A DNA stretch of 64,000 nucleotides. It comes from Actinoplanes missouriensis 431. Lineage in GTDB: Bacteria; Actinomycetota; Actinomycetes; Mycobacteriales; Micromonosporaceae. The stretch covers positions 4,216,001 to 4,280,000 of the forward strand of contig NC_017093.1 of assembly GCF_000284295.1 (NCBI RefSeq), in the 5' to 3' direction. The position numbers and the translations under genes were made by a program. Position 1 is the first letter of the stretch. Each line of letters begins with the position of its first letter. Under the pieces are notes generated by a model that did no database searches, had not been told where the DNA came from, and worked only from the letters and a program-made list of their open reading frames with translations. Shown here piece after piece: positions 24,705 to 34,014 of this stretch.

Positions 24705-25495
24705 GCCTTTTCCGGCGATCAGCGGTCCCGGTGCTGCCCGACGGTGACTTCCTGCCGGTCGCCATGCCGACCACCGGATTGCGAGCTCTGCAGGTGCTGA
24801 TCCGCACCGGGCAGGTGCTGCGCCGTTACGGTGAGTTGGAGTCCGTCCTGACCGGTGGGCAGCGGGAGGCTGCTCCACGGGTGTTGGCTGACGAGCGGAC
24901 CGTCGATGTGCACGGGACGGCGACACGCCGAACGCAGCTCGGAGTGGGACTGGGGATCGTCTCCGCCATCATCCAAGCACTTGGCGGGGAGGCGAACCTG
25001 TCGCTGGGTTCCACGACCGCGACGGCCGTCGAGTTCGTCTACTCCGACATGGCCGTTGACCGGGTGGATCTGTCGACGCTGGACCTATGGCTGACGGGCG
25101 CTCGGTTTCATCCGCGGCTGCGCAACCTTGCCGAATTACTGGTGGCTGATCACGTGTACGTCGTGGTGGCAGTTCTCAAGGCGAAAGCGGTCCGGATGAG
25201 ACTACTCGACGACCGCTCGTACGACGTGGCCGTCGATGTGCCAGCGATCCAAGCGTTGCTCGGAGCCTCGGTCACCGTTGAGTCGAGTCGGGGCTCGGAC
25301 ACCTGGCTCACGATCTCCGGCAGCCAATCGATCACCGTTGCTGCTAAAGCGGCTCAGATGCACGTCGATGAGTCGGGATTCTGGGTCTCTGAGTTACCCC
25401 GGACCAGCGGCGAGATCCGTAGCATCACTGGCGCCCAGTTCCTGACCGGACACGAGCTGCGAGTCGAACCGGCATGGCCAGTCACGCCCTCATAA
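24701..25495 (+). CDS. Bacterial gasdermin-like pore-forming protein
   Basis: A 264-residue protein of the size and layout I know for bacterial gasdermins: N-terminal GLRALQVL...RRYGELESVL, a Gly/Ser-flanked hydrophobic stretch LGVGLGIVSAIIQALGG (80-96), then strand-rich segments ATAVEFVYSDMAVDRVDL, LAELLVADHVYVVVAVLKAK and YDVAVDVPAIQALLGASVTV, and a short C-terminal tail after HVDESGFWVS (221-230). Known family members are held inactive by such a tail until an adjacent protease cuts it, and then form large membrane pores that kill the cell. It sits between two caspase-fold protease genes and overlaps both. It has no cysteine, so the N-terminal palmitoyl-Cys of some relatives is absent. GTG start overlaps the CHAT stop; GGAGG precedes it. 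The family call rests on recalled pattern and context, not a database search. Confidence 0.75.
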   Translation: MSLFRRSAVPVLPDGDFLPVAMPTTGLRALQVLIRTGQVLRRYGELESVLTGGQREAAPRVLADERTVDVHGTATRRTQLGVGLGIVSAIIQALGGEANLSLGSTTATAVEFVYSDMAVDRVDLSTLDLWLTGARFHPRLRNLAELLVADHVYVVVAVLKAKAVRMRLLDDRSYDVAVDVPAIQALLGASVTVESSRGSDTWLTISGSQSITVAAKAAQMHVDESGFWVSELPRTSGEIRSITGAQFLTGHELRVEPAWPVTPS

Positions 25496-27381
25496 TCGGC
25501 TGCAACAGCTATCGGAGTCTGCCGGGCGGTGACCTCAAGGGCGCTGTTCCCGACGCTATGGCGATCGCTGACTGGCTGACCCGGCCCGGCGGCCCGGTGG
25601 CGCCGGAGAACCTCACGCTCCTGGTCTCCGACGTCTACAGCCTCACGCCAGGCAGCCGGGTACACGGCGAGGCCAGCCGACCGCAAGTGGCGACAGCCGT
25701 CTTGAGCCTGGTGGAGCGCCGGGACGTTGACGCACGGGACCGGCTCTACGTCTATTTCGCGGGGCACGGGCTGCGGACGGACCCGCTCAACGAAATCTTC
25801 TCGCAAGATGTGCTGGCGCTCACGGACTTCACGGCTGCCGACCCGGCGGCGACGACCGTTGCCGTGCACGACCTCGTCAGCAAGCTGCGCCTGTCCTGGT
25901 TCGGGATTGTCGTCGTCATCACCGATGCCTGCCGCGATCTGCGTTTTCGACGGCCGTTCCGGCCGGGCACCCTCGGCTTCGATCCGCTGCAACCGGAATA
26001 CCGCGAACACTTTCCCCGCGTCTATCTGCTGCAGGCAACCGTGCCGGGCGGCGTCGCGCACGGCTCGCAGACCAATGGCCTGGTCCGCGGCGACTTCACC
26101 TCGGCGCTGCTCAACGGGTTGCGCGGGGATGCAACAGCGAAGACGTTCGACGAAACCCGGCCGCAGCCTTACGTGGTGCGCTGGTCGACGTTGACCGAAT
26201 ACGTCGAGGCCGCCGCCGCACACCAGCGCCCTCGGCCTTACGGCGAGGGCGACTTCGTTCTCGCATCCTTCCCGGACGGCTGGTTCGACGACGTCACACT
26301 GAGCATCACTGCAACGGGCAACGGAGACGGACCGTTGTCGGTCAACGCCCACTATCGTGTTCCGGCGAGCCCGGTTGACGGCGCAGCGTGGGCCACGGGA
26401 CCGGCACCACTGAAGGTCAGCGTCCCGCCGCGCCGGCACCGGGTCGTCGCCAGCGATGGACACCATAGGGGCTGGCGTTTCGTCGATGCGTACACCGACA
26501 TGGACATCACAGTGGACCTCGAACCTGAAGCCGCCCCGGGCGGCACGGTGTCGTGGGGGCCGATCCGGCGGGGATCCGGCAGGGGGCAGGTGGAGTTCTA
26601 CAGCGACGATCCCGCCGACGTCGGCCAGATTTTTTCGATGTCGGGCAAGCAGGTCGGCCGCCTCGTCAGCGGGACTCGCCTGGTCATCCCCGCCGGATCA
26701 TACTCGGGAGTCTGGCTAGGCCTGGCCGGCCGGCACCGGCAAACGGCGATCGAGGTAGACAGCGGCGACGTAATCGTGTGGCGGCCCGACGCGGAACCCG
26801 TAGGGCAGCGACTCAGCGCCGCTGGACTGCTCGTCCGCTCACAGCGCCAAAGGATGGCGCAGCGCTCCGGCGGCGCACGGCTGTGTCTGTCGGGGGCTAC
26901 CGCCGCTCCACCGGACACGGTGACCGTGCACGGAGCCGAAGGTGAATGGCAATCCGTGCCGTTGCATCGCGATTCGGCCGCCGGAGGTTGGATCGTGTCC
27001 GCAGATACTCTGCCCGCCGGGCGCGTGAGCTTCCTTCATGAAGGGCACCGCGTGGTCGTGCCGGTGATGGCCGGGGTGGTCACCGCGGTGGCGCTGGGCC
27101 AGACGATTTGCGTTGGACTCTTTGACAAAGCCGTAGTGAGGGCGGACGGTCGTGAGCTCCTGCTGATTGACCGGGTTCAGCGGCTGGTTGCGGCGGGATA
27201 CCCGGAGGCGGCCGACCTGCTGCTCAGCCAGATCGACCACGGTGTTCAGCGTATTGTGCCGTCCGCCCTGCACGGTGCTGGCGACCTCGCGGACCGGGTT
27301 CCACTGCGGGACCGGCCCTACCTGCTAGCCGCCCGGCCGTGGGCGGTCTTCCTGGACCACCCAGCCAACGTCACAGGGTAG
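25474..27381 (+). CDS. C14-type caspase-like protease with beta-rich C-terminal region
   Basis: A 635-residue protein. Residues 1-250 are a caspase-fold (peptidase C14) domain: HALIIGCNSYRSLPGGDLKG start, catalytic His98 in YVYFAGHGLR and Cys153 in VVITDACRDLR. The remaining ~380 residues are strand-rich, with no catalytic motif I recognise (LSVNAHYRVPAS, VEFYSDDPADVGQIFS, GSYSGVWLGLAGRH), and end in a helical stretch (IDRVQRLVAAGYPEAADLLL). The ATG lies 22 bases inside the gasdermin-like gene's end, so the two are coupled. In known bacterial gasdermin loci a caspase-like protease removes the inhibitory tail of the gasdermin; this is the likeliest candidate for that role, with the CHAT protein as the alternative or upstream activator. 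Confidence 0.85.
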   Translation: MASHALIIGCNSYRSLPGGDLKGAVPDAMAIADWLTRPGGPVAPENLTLLVSDVYSLTPGSRVHGEASRPQVATAVLSLVERRDVDARDRLYVYFAGHGLRTDPLNEIFSQDVLALTDFTAADPAATTVAVHDLVSKLRLSWFGIVVVITDACRDLRFRRPFRPGTLGFDPLQPEYREHFPRVYLLQATVPGGVAHGSQTNGLVRGDFTSALLNGLRGDATAKTFDETRPQPYVVRWSTLTEYVEAAAAHQRPRPYGEGDFVLASFPDGWFDDVTLSITATGNGDGPLSVNAHYRVPASPVDGAAWATGPAPLKVSVPPRRHRVVASDGHHRGWRFVDAYTDMDITVDLEPEAAPGGTVSWGPIRRGSGRGQVEFYSDDPADVGQIFSMSGKQVGRLVSGTRLVIPAGSYSGVWLGLAGRHRQTAIEVDSGDVIVWRPDAEPVGQRLSAAGLLVRSQRQRMAQRSGGARLCLSGATAAPPDTVTVHGAEGEWQSVPLHRDSAAGGWIVSADTLPAGRVSFLHEGHRVVVPVMAGVVTAVALGQTICVGLFDKAVVRADGRELLLIDRVQRLVAAGYPEAADLLLSQIDHGVQRIVPSALHGAGDLADRVPLRDRPYLLAARPWAVFLDHPANVTG

Positions 27382-27415
27382 TCATCGCACCACGGGGATC
27401 AGATCATCGCTGGCG

Positions 27416-28627
27416 TCACCTTGTTCTTCTGCGCTGGCCGGCCATCCACTGCCAGTAGTGGCGGTCGTTGCGGGCCACGTAGATCCACGACCAGTGGCCG
27501 GGGAACTGGTGACCGTCCCGGATCACGTGGTCGTAGAGCGTCACCCGCGCGCCCGGGATCACCTCGGCGGCGTGCACGGTGTTCGGCTGGGGCCCGACGG
27601 TGTCGTCGTCGAGCGAGGTGACGAGCCAGGACGGCGTGCGGATGCCGGCCAGCTCAGCGTCGGAGATCAGCCCGGTGACGATGCCGCAGATCGGGATCGA
27701 GGAGGCGAAGAGCGACGGGTACGCCACCGTCATCTTCATCGACATGTACCCGCCGTTGCTGCAGCCCACCACGTGGATCCGGCGCGGGTCGACCGGATGC
27801 CGGCGGGCCACGTCGCGGATCACCTCGCGGATCAGCGGCGCGAACCGGTCGCCGTCCTCCATCCAGTACGAGAAGCTCTGCGGCGCCACCACGTACGCGT
27901 CGTCGAAGATCTGCTGGGCCTCTCGCGTGGCGAAGCCGAGCGCGCCCCGGTTGGCGCGCAGCGTGGTCTCGTTGTCGTAGTAGCCGTCCGGCAGGGACGC
28001 GCCCTCGCCGCCGCCGTGCAGCCAGACGACGAGCGGGCGCCGGCCCCGGCCGCGCGGGGCATACAGGCGATATTTCATCCCGGATGCGGATTCGTGGTAG
28101 CCGAACGCGTCGACCTCCGGATTCAGCAACCGGCCCTGCGTGAACCCCGGGAATGTCACCGGACGCCCGCCGCGGAGCACAAGAGGCGTGTTCTGCGTGA
28201 TGGTGTAGACGAGGTCGAGCCGGACATTGCGCCCCCGGCTCAGGACGTACCCGAGCGTGCCGCCGCCGACCTGCCCCTCCCCGTGGGCCAGCTCCAGGAC
28301 GATGTTGCCGCGCCGGTCGAGGCGGGCCGCGGTGACCGTGCGGTCCACGTCGTACACGCCGAGCGCCGGAAACGGGCTGGTGGCACGGGCGTGCACGGTG
28401 AACGTGCCGGGATTGACGCTCGCCGGGTCGACGCCGCCGAGCCGGGCGGTCCGCAGGATGACCGCGGTGACCTGCTCACCGCCGTCCAGCGTTTCCGCGA
28501 AAAGATCAAAACCCGCATCATCGGGTACGGGCGACGCGCTCGCAGAAACACCCAGGCCGGCGCCGATTCCGGCCCCGATCCCTGCTCCGAGGCCGGCGGC
28601 GAGCGCGGTGCGACGACTGATCGGCAT
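27416..28627 (-). CDS. Secreted esterase of the polyhydroxyalkanoate depolymerase / feruloyl esterase type
   Basis: A 403-residue exported protein. The N-terminus (PISRRTALAAG, then GAGIGAGIGAGLGVSASA) is a twin-arginine-like signal. After a ~150-residue beta-rich N-terminal domain comes an alpha/beta-hydrolase: VVWLHGGGEGAS (oxyanion), nucleophile VVGCSNGGYMSM, acid region LDDDTVGP and terminal His in RDGHQFPGHWSW. Relatives hydrolyse polyesters or plant-wall feruloyl esters. ATG 28627 is chosen because it opens the signal peptide and GGGGGTT precedes it. Divergent from the amylase gene. Confidence 0.82.
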   Translation of the reverse strand: MPISRRTALAAGLGAGIGAGIGAGLGVSASASPVPDDAGFDLFAETLDGGEQVTAVILRTARLGGVDPASVNPGTFTVHARATSPFPALGVYDVDRTVTAARLDRRGNIVLELAHGEGQVGGGTLGYVLSRGRNVRLDLVYTITQNTPLVLRGGRPVTFPGFTQGRLLNPEVDAFGYHESASGMKYRLYAPRGRGRRPLVVWLHGGGEGASLPDGYYDNETTLRANRGALGFATREAQQIFDDAYVVAPQSFSYWMEDGDRFAPLIREVIRDVARRHPVDPRRIHVVGCSNGGYMSMKMTVAYPSLFASSIPICGIVTGLISDAELAGIRTPSWLVTSLDDDTVGPQPNTVHAAEVIPGARVTLYDHVIRDGHQFPGHWSWIYVARNDRHYWQWMAGQRRRTR

Positions 28628-28746
28628 GGTAACCCCCACGGACGGCAAGGAATCGACGAGCATCGCTGTCTGCAACGTACTGTCGGGGAAACGCCCTCGC
28701 AACAGCACCGAAATCGCTTACGATCGCGGCCGGGGGGTATACGCAG

Positions 28747-31476
28747 ATGTCGATTCGCCGCGCCGTCGCCGTGATCCTGTCCACCGTTCTCGCCGGTACC
28801 GCCGGAACGCTGGCGGCCCCGCCCGCGTACGCCGGAGGGGGTCATCTGCCCGCCCGGCACGCGCTGCGCGGGCCGGTCACCGACGAGAACTTCTACTTCG
28901 TGATGGCCGACCGGTTCGCCAACGGGAGCACCGCGAACGACCGGGGCGGGCTGCCCGACGATCCGCTGGTGAGCGGGTTCGACCCGACGCGCAAGGGCTT
29001 CTACAACGGCGGTGACCTCAAAGGGCTGCGGGACCGGATCGACTACATCCGGGGCCTCGGCACCACCTCGATCTGGCTCACCCCGAGCTTCACGAACAAG
29101 CCGGTGCAGCTGGAGGACGGCCCGTCCGCCGGGTACCACGGTTACTGGATCACCGACTTCACCCGGATCGACCCGCACCTGGGCGGCAACGAGGACCTGC
29201 GGGCGCTGGTGGACGCGGCCCACGCCAAGGGCATGAAGGTCTACTTCGACATCATCACGAACCACACGGCCGACGTGATCGGTTACCAGGAGGGCGCACG
29301 GCAGCCCTACGTCAGCAAGGATCAGAAGCCGTACCGTACGGCCGGCGGCGCGCCCTTCGACGACCGTGACTACCCGAGGGTGTTCCCGCCGCTGCAGTTC
29401 CCCTACACGCCGGTGCTCGACGAGTCGGAGAAGAACCTCAAGAATCCGGCGTGGCTCAACGACGTCAGCCTCTACCACAACCGTGGCGACACGACGTTCA
29501 CCGGCGAGAACTCGTACTACGGCGACTTCTTCGGCCTGGACGACCTGTTCACCGAGAACCCGCGCGTCGTCAACGGGATGATCGACATCTACAAGACGTG
29601 GATCGCGGATTTCAACATTGACGGTTTCCGCATCGACACGATGAAACACGTCGACGACGCGTTCTGGCAGCGGTTCGGGCCCGAGGTGCTCTCCTTCGCC
29701 CGCGCGCAGGGCAAACGCGAGTTCTTCATGTTCGGCGAGGTCTTCGACACCAGCCGCAGCTTCACCTCGCGGTACACCACCGCCAACCGGATGCAGGCGG
29801 TCCTCGACTTCCCCTTCCAGGAGGCGGCCCGCGACTTCGCCTCGCGCGGCCACGCGACGAGCGAGCTGCAGGACTTCTTCGCCGGTGACGACTGGTACAC
29901 CGACGCCGACTCCAACGTCTACGAGCTGCCCACCTTCCTCGGCAACCACGACATGGGCCGGATCGGCAACTTCGTGGTCACCGACAACCCGGGCGCCGGG
30001 GACGCCGAGTGGCTGGCCCGGGACCGGCTCGCCCACGAGCTGATGTACTTCTCCCGCGGCAACCCGGTCGTCTACTACGGCGACGAGCAGGGCTTCACCG
30101 GACCGGGCGGCGACCAGGACGCCCGGCAGACGATGTTCGCCAGCAAGGTCCCGGAGTACCTCGACGACGACCTGCTCGGCACGAGCGCCACCCACGCGCA
30201 GGACAACTACGTCGCGTCGCATCCGCTGTACCGGACGATCAGCGGGCTGGCCTGGCTCACCCGCCGGCATCCGGCGCTGCGCGACGGCGCCCACCAGCAC
30301 CGGTACGCGTCCGCGGGTCCCGGCGTCTACGCCTTCTCCCGGATCGACCGCGACCAGCAGCGCGAGTACGTGGTGGCGCTGAACAACAGCGAGCAGCCGG
30401 CCACCGCGGCGATACCCACCTACGCCGACCGTCAGGCGTTCACCCGGGTCTACGGCGAGGGCCCGGCGAGCCTGCGGACGAGCGGGAGCGATCTGACCGT
30501 CACGGTTCCGCCGCTGTCGGCCGTGGTCTACGCGTCGGCGGGGCGGATCCCGTACTCGAAGAAGGCCCCCGCCGTCGCGCTCGGCGCGCCTGCCGCCGCG
30601 GCCGAGACACCGAGCCGGATCCGGGTCGACGCGAACGTCGCCGGGACGTCGTTCTACGAGGTGACGTTCTACACCCGCAGCGGCGGCGGCCCGTGGAAGC
30701 TGATCGGCACCGACGACACCGCGCCCTACCGGGTGTTCCACGACGTCAGCGGGCTGCGGACCGGCGCCGGTGTGGAGTACAAGGCGGTCGTGCTGGACAA
30801 CCGCGGGCACACCGCGACCAGCGCGGCGCGTGGCACGCGCGTCCCGGCGCCGCGGCTGACGATCGAGGCGCCGGCCGAGGGCAGCAACGTGCGCGGACGC
30901 CTCGAGGTGCGCGCGGTCGCCGACCCGGAACGCGGCAGCCACGTGGTACGGATCGAGCGCAGTGTCGCCGGTGGCGCGTGGACGACGGCCGGCGTCGACA
31001 GCTCGTCGCCCGCGTACACCGTCGTCGATGATCTGACAGCCCTGAATCTGACAACCGGCACGCCGATCCGGTACCGCGCGGTGCTGAACGGGCGGGCCGG
31101 CGAGGTGCGCACGGTCCGGTACGCCGGGCCACCGGTCGAGGTCGCCACCCTGCGCTACCAGCGGCCGGCCGGCGATTACGCCGGATGGGGCCTGCACCTG
31201 TGGGGAGACGCCGTCGACCCGGCCCTGCTGGCCCGGATCACCTGGGACAAGCCGATGCCGCCGACCCGGATCGGCGACGACTGGGCGGAGTACGACATCC
31301 CGCTCGCCGACGACACGAAACCCGTCAACTTCATCATGCACCTGCCGAACGGCGACACCGTCCCGACCAGCCGGGAGCCGGGCGGCGACCGGTCGTTCCT
31401 GCCGATCGACAGTCCACAAGTGTGGATCAGGCAAGGCGATCCGGCCGTGTACACCAGCCCACCGACCGGAGGATGA
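28747..31476 (+). CDS. Secreted GH13 alpha-amylase with C-terminal pullulanase-associated domain
   Basis: A 909-residue exported starch-degrading enzyme. Signal peptide 1-29 (ILSTVLAGTAGTLAAPPAYA). The GH13 regions are all visible: DIITNH, GFRIDTMKHV with nucleophile Asp297, FGEVFD with Glu331, and FLGNHDMG with Asp402. After the catalytic domain two beta-sandwich-like segments follow (~600-790: SRIRVDANVAGTSFYEVTFY; RLTIEAPAEGSNVRGRLEVR), then a pullulanase-associated domain (LRYQRPAGDYAGWGLHLWGD) near 800-900 that binds alpha-glucan. Substrate could be starch or pullulan. A G-rich run (GGGGGG) precedes the ATG. Confidence 0.92.
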   Translation: MSIRRAVAVILSTVLAGTAGTLAAPPAYAGGGHLPARHALRGPVTDENFYFVMADRFANGSTANDRGGLPDDPLVSGFDPTRKGFYNGGDLKGLRDRIDYIRGLGTTSIWLTPSFTNKPVQLEDGPSAGYHGYWITDFTRIDPHLGGNEDLRALVDAAHAKGMKVYFDIITNHTADVIGYQEGARQPYVSKDQKPYRTAGGAPFDDRDYPRVFPPLQFPYTPVLDESEKNLKNPAWLNDVSLYHNRGDTTFTGENSYYGDFFGLDDLFTENPRVVNGMIDIYKTWIADFNIDGFRIDTMKHVDDAFWQRFGPEVLSFARAQGKREFFMFGEVFDTSRSFTSRYTTANRMQAVLDFPFQEAARDFASRGHATSELQDFFAGDDWYTDADSNVYELPTFLGNHDMGRIGNFVVTDNPGAGDAEWLARDRLAHELMYFSRGNPVVYYGDEQGFTGPGGDQDARQTMFASKVPEYLDDDLLGTSATHAQDNYVASHPLYRTISGLAWLTRRHPALRDGAHQHRYASAGPGVYAFSRIDRDQQREYVVALNNSEQPATAAIPTYADRQAFTRVYGEGPASLRTSGSDLTVTVPPLSAVVYASAGRIPYSKKAPAVALGAPAAAAETPSRIRVDANVAGTSFYEVTFYTRSGGGPWKLIGTDDTAPYRVFHDVSGLRTGAGVEYKAVVLDNRGHTATSAARGTRVPAPRLTIEAPAEGSNVRGRLEVRAVADPERGSHVVRIERSVAGGAWTTAGVDSSSPAYTVVDDLTALNLTTGTPIRYRAVLNGRAGEVRTVRYAGPPVEVATLRYQRPAGDYAGWGLHLWGDAVDPALLARITWDKPMPPTRIGDDWAEYDIPLADDTKPVNFIMHLPNGDTVPTSREPGGDRSFLPIDSPQVWIRQGDPAVYTSPPTGG

Positions 31477-31509
31477 AAGAGCTGGCGATGAACCCCTAAG
31501 GTCGGTGTC

Positions 31510-34014
31510 GTGACAGCGGACTACGGCCTGGGCATCGATCTCGGCACCACCCACACGGCAGCGGCCGTGAACACCGGGGGGCACGTCGAGTCGGTCCGGC
31601 TGGGCGCACGCCGGATGGAGATCCCGTCCGCGGTCTTCGTCAAGGACGACGGCGAGCTGCTCGTCGGCGAGGCCGCCGAGCGGCGCGGCCGGGACGAGCC
31701 CGGCCGGCTGGCCCGCGAGTTCAAACGCCGGCTCGGCGACCCGGTGCCGATCCTCGCCGGTGGGATGCCGTTCTCCGCGCACGCGCTCACCGGCAAGCTG
31801 CTGCGGTTCGTGCTCGACACGGCGACCCGCGCCCAGGGCGGTCCGCCCGCGCGGGTGGCGCTGACCTACCCGGCGCACTGGGGACCGTACAAACGGGAGC
31901 AGCTGGACCAGGCGATCCGGCTCGCCGACGCGGGCCCGGTGCGGCTGCTCAGCGAGCCCGAGGCGGTGGCCCGCCGGCGCGACGTCGCGTCCGGGCGGAC
32001 GGTGGCCGTCTACGACCTCGGCGGCAGCAGCTTCGACGTGGCGGTGCTGCGCCGCGAGGGGGACGCGTTCACGCTGCTCGGCACGCCCGAAGGTGTCGAC
32101 CAGCTCGGCGGCGGCGACTTCGACGCGGCCGTCTACGCCCACGTGCTCGGCGCCCTCGACGGCGTCGACCTGGACGATCCGGAGACCGCGCCCGCGCTGG
32201 CCCGGCTGCGGCGCGACTGCGTGGAGGCCAAGGAGTCGCTGTCGTTCGACACCGAGGTGACCGTGGCGGTCGCGGTTCCGGGCCGGCACACCCGGGTGCC
32301 GATCAGCCGTGCCGTGTTCGAGGGCCTGATCGCGCTCGCGGTCCGGGACACCGTCGACGCGACCCGGCGAGCGCTGCGGTCGGCGGGCGTGGCCGCGGGC
32401 GATCTCAGCGGGATCCTGCTGGCCGGCGGCTCGTCACGGATTCCGCTGGTCCGGCGTGTCCTCGAGGAGGAGTTCGGCCCGCTGGTCGCCGCCGACGCGC
32501 ATCCCGAGCTGAGCGTCGCGCTGGGCGCCGCCGCGTTCGCCACCCCATCGGGTACGGGGGAAGCCCTCGCACCCGGGTCATCCGGGAAGCGTGTCCCCGC
32601 CTCGCAGGGGAGTGCGGCGACCGCCGGTGCGGCCTCGGAGATCTCCCGCCGCGAGTCGGCGGTCGTGGCGCCCAGCGGCGGCCCGCGCACCGAGACCGCC
32701 GCCACCGAACCGGCGGGCGGCGACGTCCCGGCCTTCCCGGGCGCGACCACTGTGCCGGCCGGGCAGGGGTCGCCGTTCTCGGTGGAGTCGGCCGCCGGGG
32801 CGCCGGATCGGCCGCGGTCGCCGGCGGAGCGTCTCGGGCTGTCGATGCGGGCGCCGGAGAAACTCGACTTCACCGACCTGCGCACGCCCGCTGACCCGTG
32901 GGCCGCCGCCGAGGCCGAGGCCCGCGCGGCGGAGCACCCGTTCGACGGGTTGGCCGGGGACGCTGCTCCGGCCGTACCCCCGCAAGCGGTTGCCTTTGAA
33001 TCTGAGCCGCAGACCCAGGTGATCGCGCCGGCCCGGCCGACGCCGAAGCCGGTGATGGGGAAGGCCGGGTTCGCCGTGATGATCGTGGTGGCGGCGGTCG
33101 CCGGGGTCGTGGGCTCGTCGCTGTTCGACCCGGACGAGAAGAACGAGGGCGCCGCGCCGGCCGCGTCGGCGAGCGCCGCCGGACCGGCCGGGATCCCCGA
33201 CGCCAACCTGGTGATCCGGGTCGACACCGGCGGCCCGTTCGCGTCGGCGGCGTGGAAGCCGACGATCCAGACGCTGAACCCGGCCACCGGCAAGCGGGAG
33301 CCGCTGGCCGGTACCGAGCCCGGCGACACCCTGCCGCGCTGGTCGAACGACCGCTCGATGATCGCGTTGACGCACCGGAACCCGAAGGGGACCAACGAGA
33401 TCGTCGTGATGGACCGCGACGGCAGCAACCGCCGCAAGCTGGTCGGCGGCGTCACCGGCGGCCGGGTCGTGTGGGCGCCGGACAACCGGACACTCGCCTA
33501 CATCAAGGACGAGGACGGCGTCCCGCAGATCTTCACGATGCCGATCGACGGCGGCCGGGCCGAGCAGATCACCGTCTCCGGCAACGACAAGGACGACCCG
33601 GTCTGGACCCCGGACGGCAAATCGATCATCTACTGGACGAAGGTGGACGGCGTCCGCTCGCTCTGGAAGATCTCGGTGAGCGGCGTCTCCGACAACCGCG
33701 CCATCACCAACCCCGACCTCGGCGACGCGATGGACCCGGCGATCTCCCCGGACGGCCGCCTGATCCTGTTCACCCGCAAGATCGACAACAACTACGACAT
33801 CTGGTCGGTCGAGCCGGACGGCTCCGACGCCAAGCCGGTGACCAGCGCCGCGGACCGCGAGATGGACCCGACCTGGTCCCCGGACGGGGCGTGGCTGGCC
33901 TACGTGCGCGGCGACCTGAACCATCCGGCGGTGGTCATCGAACGGGCGGACGGCACGGGCGAGCAGACGCTCACCAAGGGCGGCGCCCGCGAGGGCCATC
34001 CCTGCTGGTTCTGA
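31510..34014 (+). CDS. Hsp70/DnaK-like ATPase fused through a membrane helix to a TolB/PD40 beta-propeller
   Basis: An 834-residue three-part protein. Residues ~1-350 are an Hsp70 actin-fold ATPase (YGLGIDLGTTHTAAAV phosphate 1, TVAVYDLGGSSFDVAVL phosphate 2, GILLAGGSSRIPLVRRVL adenosine). A Pro/Ala/Ser/Thr-rich linker follows, then one membrane helix (GFAVMIVVAAVAGVVGSSLF, about 520-540). Residues ~565-834 are PD40/WD40-like blades (DGRLILFTRKIDNNYDIWSV, PTWSPDGAWLAYV). There is no normal Hsp70 substrate-binding domain. Topology would put the ATPase inside and the propeller outside, suggesting signalling or envelope sensing; this is an inference. GTG start, 7 bases after TAAGGT, so probably leaderless. 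Confidence 0.85.
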   Translation: MTADYGLGIDLGTTHTAAAVNTGGHVESVRLGARRMEIPSAVFVKDDGELLVGEAAERRGRDEPGRLAREFKRRLGDPVPILAGGMPFSAHALTGKLLRFVLDTATRAQGGPPARVALTYPAHWGPYKREQLDQAIRLADAGPVRLLSEPEAVARRRDVASGRTVAVYDLGGSSFDVAVLRREGDAFTLLGTPEGVDQLGGGDFDAAVYAHVLGALDGVDLDDPETAPALARLRRDCVEAKESLSFDTEVTVAVAVPGRHTRVPISRAVFEGLIALAVRDTVDATRRALRSAGVAAGDLSGILLAGGSSRIPLVRRVLEEEFGPLVAADAHPELSVALGAAAFATPSGTGEALAPGSSGKRVPASQGSAATAGAASEISRRESAVVAPSGGPRTETAATEPAGGDVPAFPGATTVPAGQGSPFSVESAAGAPDRPRSPAERLGLSMRAPEKLDFTDLRTPADPWAAAEAEARAAEHPFDGLAGDAAPAVPPQAVAFESEPQTQVIAPARPTPKPVMGKAGFAVMIVVAAVAGVVGSSLFDPDEKNEGAAPAASASAAGPAGIPDANLVIRVDTGGPFASAAWKPTIQTLNPATGKREPLAGTEPGDTLPRWSNDRSMIALTHRNPKGTNEIVVMDRDGSNRRKLVGGVTGGRVVWAPDNRTLAYIKDEDGVPQIFTMPIDGGRAEQITVSGNDKDDPVWTPDGKSIIYWTKVDGVRSLWKISVSGVSDNRAITNPDLGDAMDPAISPDGRLILFTRKIDNNYDIWSVEPDGSDAKPVTSAADREMDPTWSPDGAWLAYVRGDLNHPAVVIERADGTGEQTLTKGGAREGHPCWF

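Noticed and set aside
28240..32289. A 1,349-codon open frame on the minus strand
   Set aside because: It is antisense to the GH13 amylase and the Hsp70 fusion, both of which have clear motifs; its translation is Arg/Val/Asp/Gly-rich with no domain. It is a shadow of high GC at third positions.
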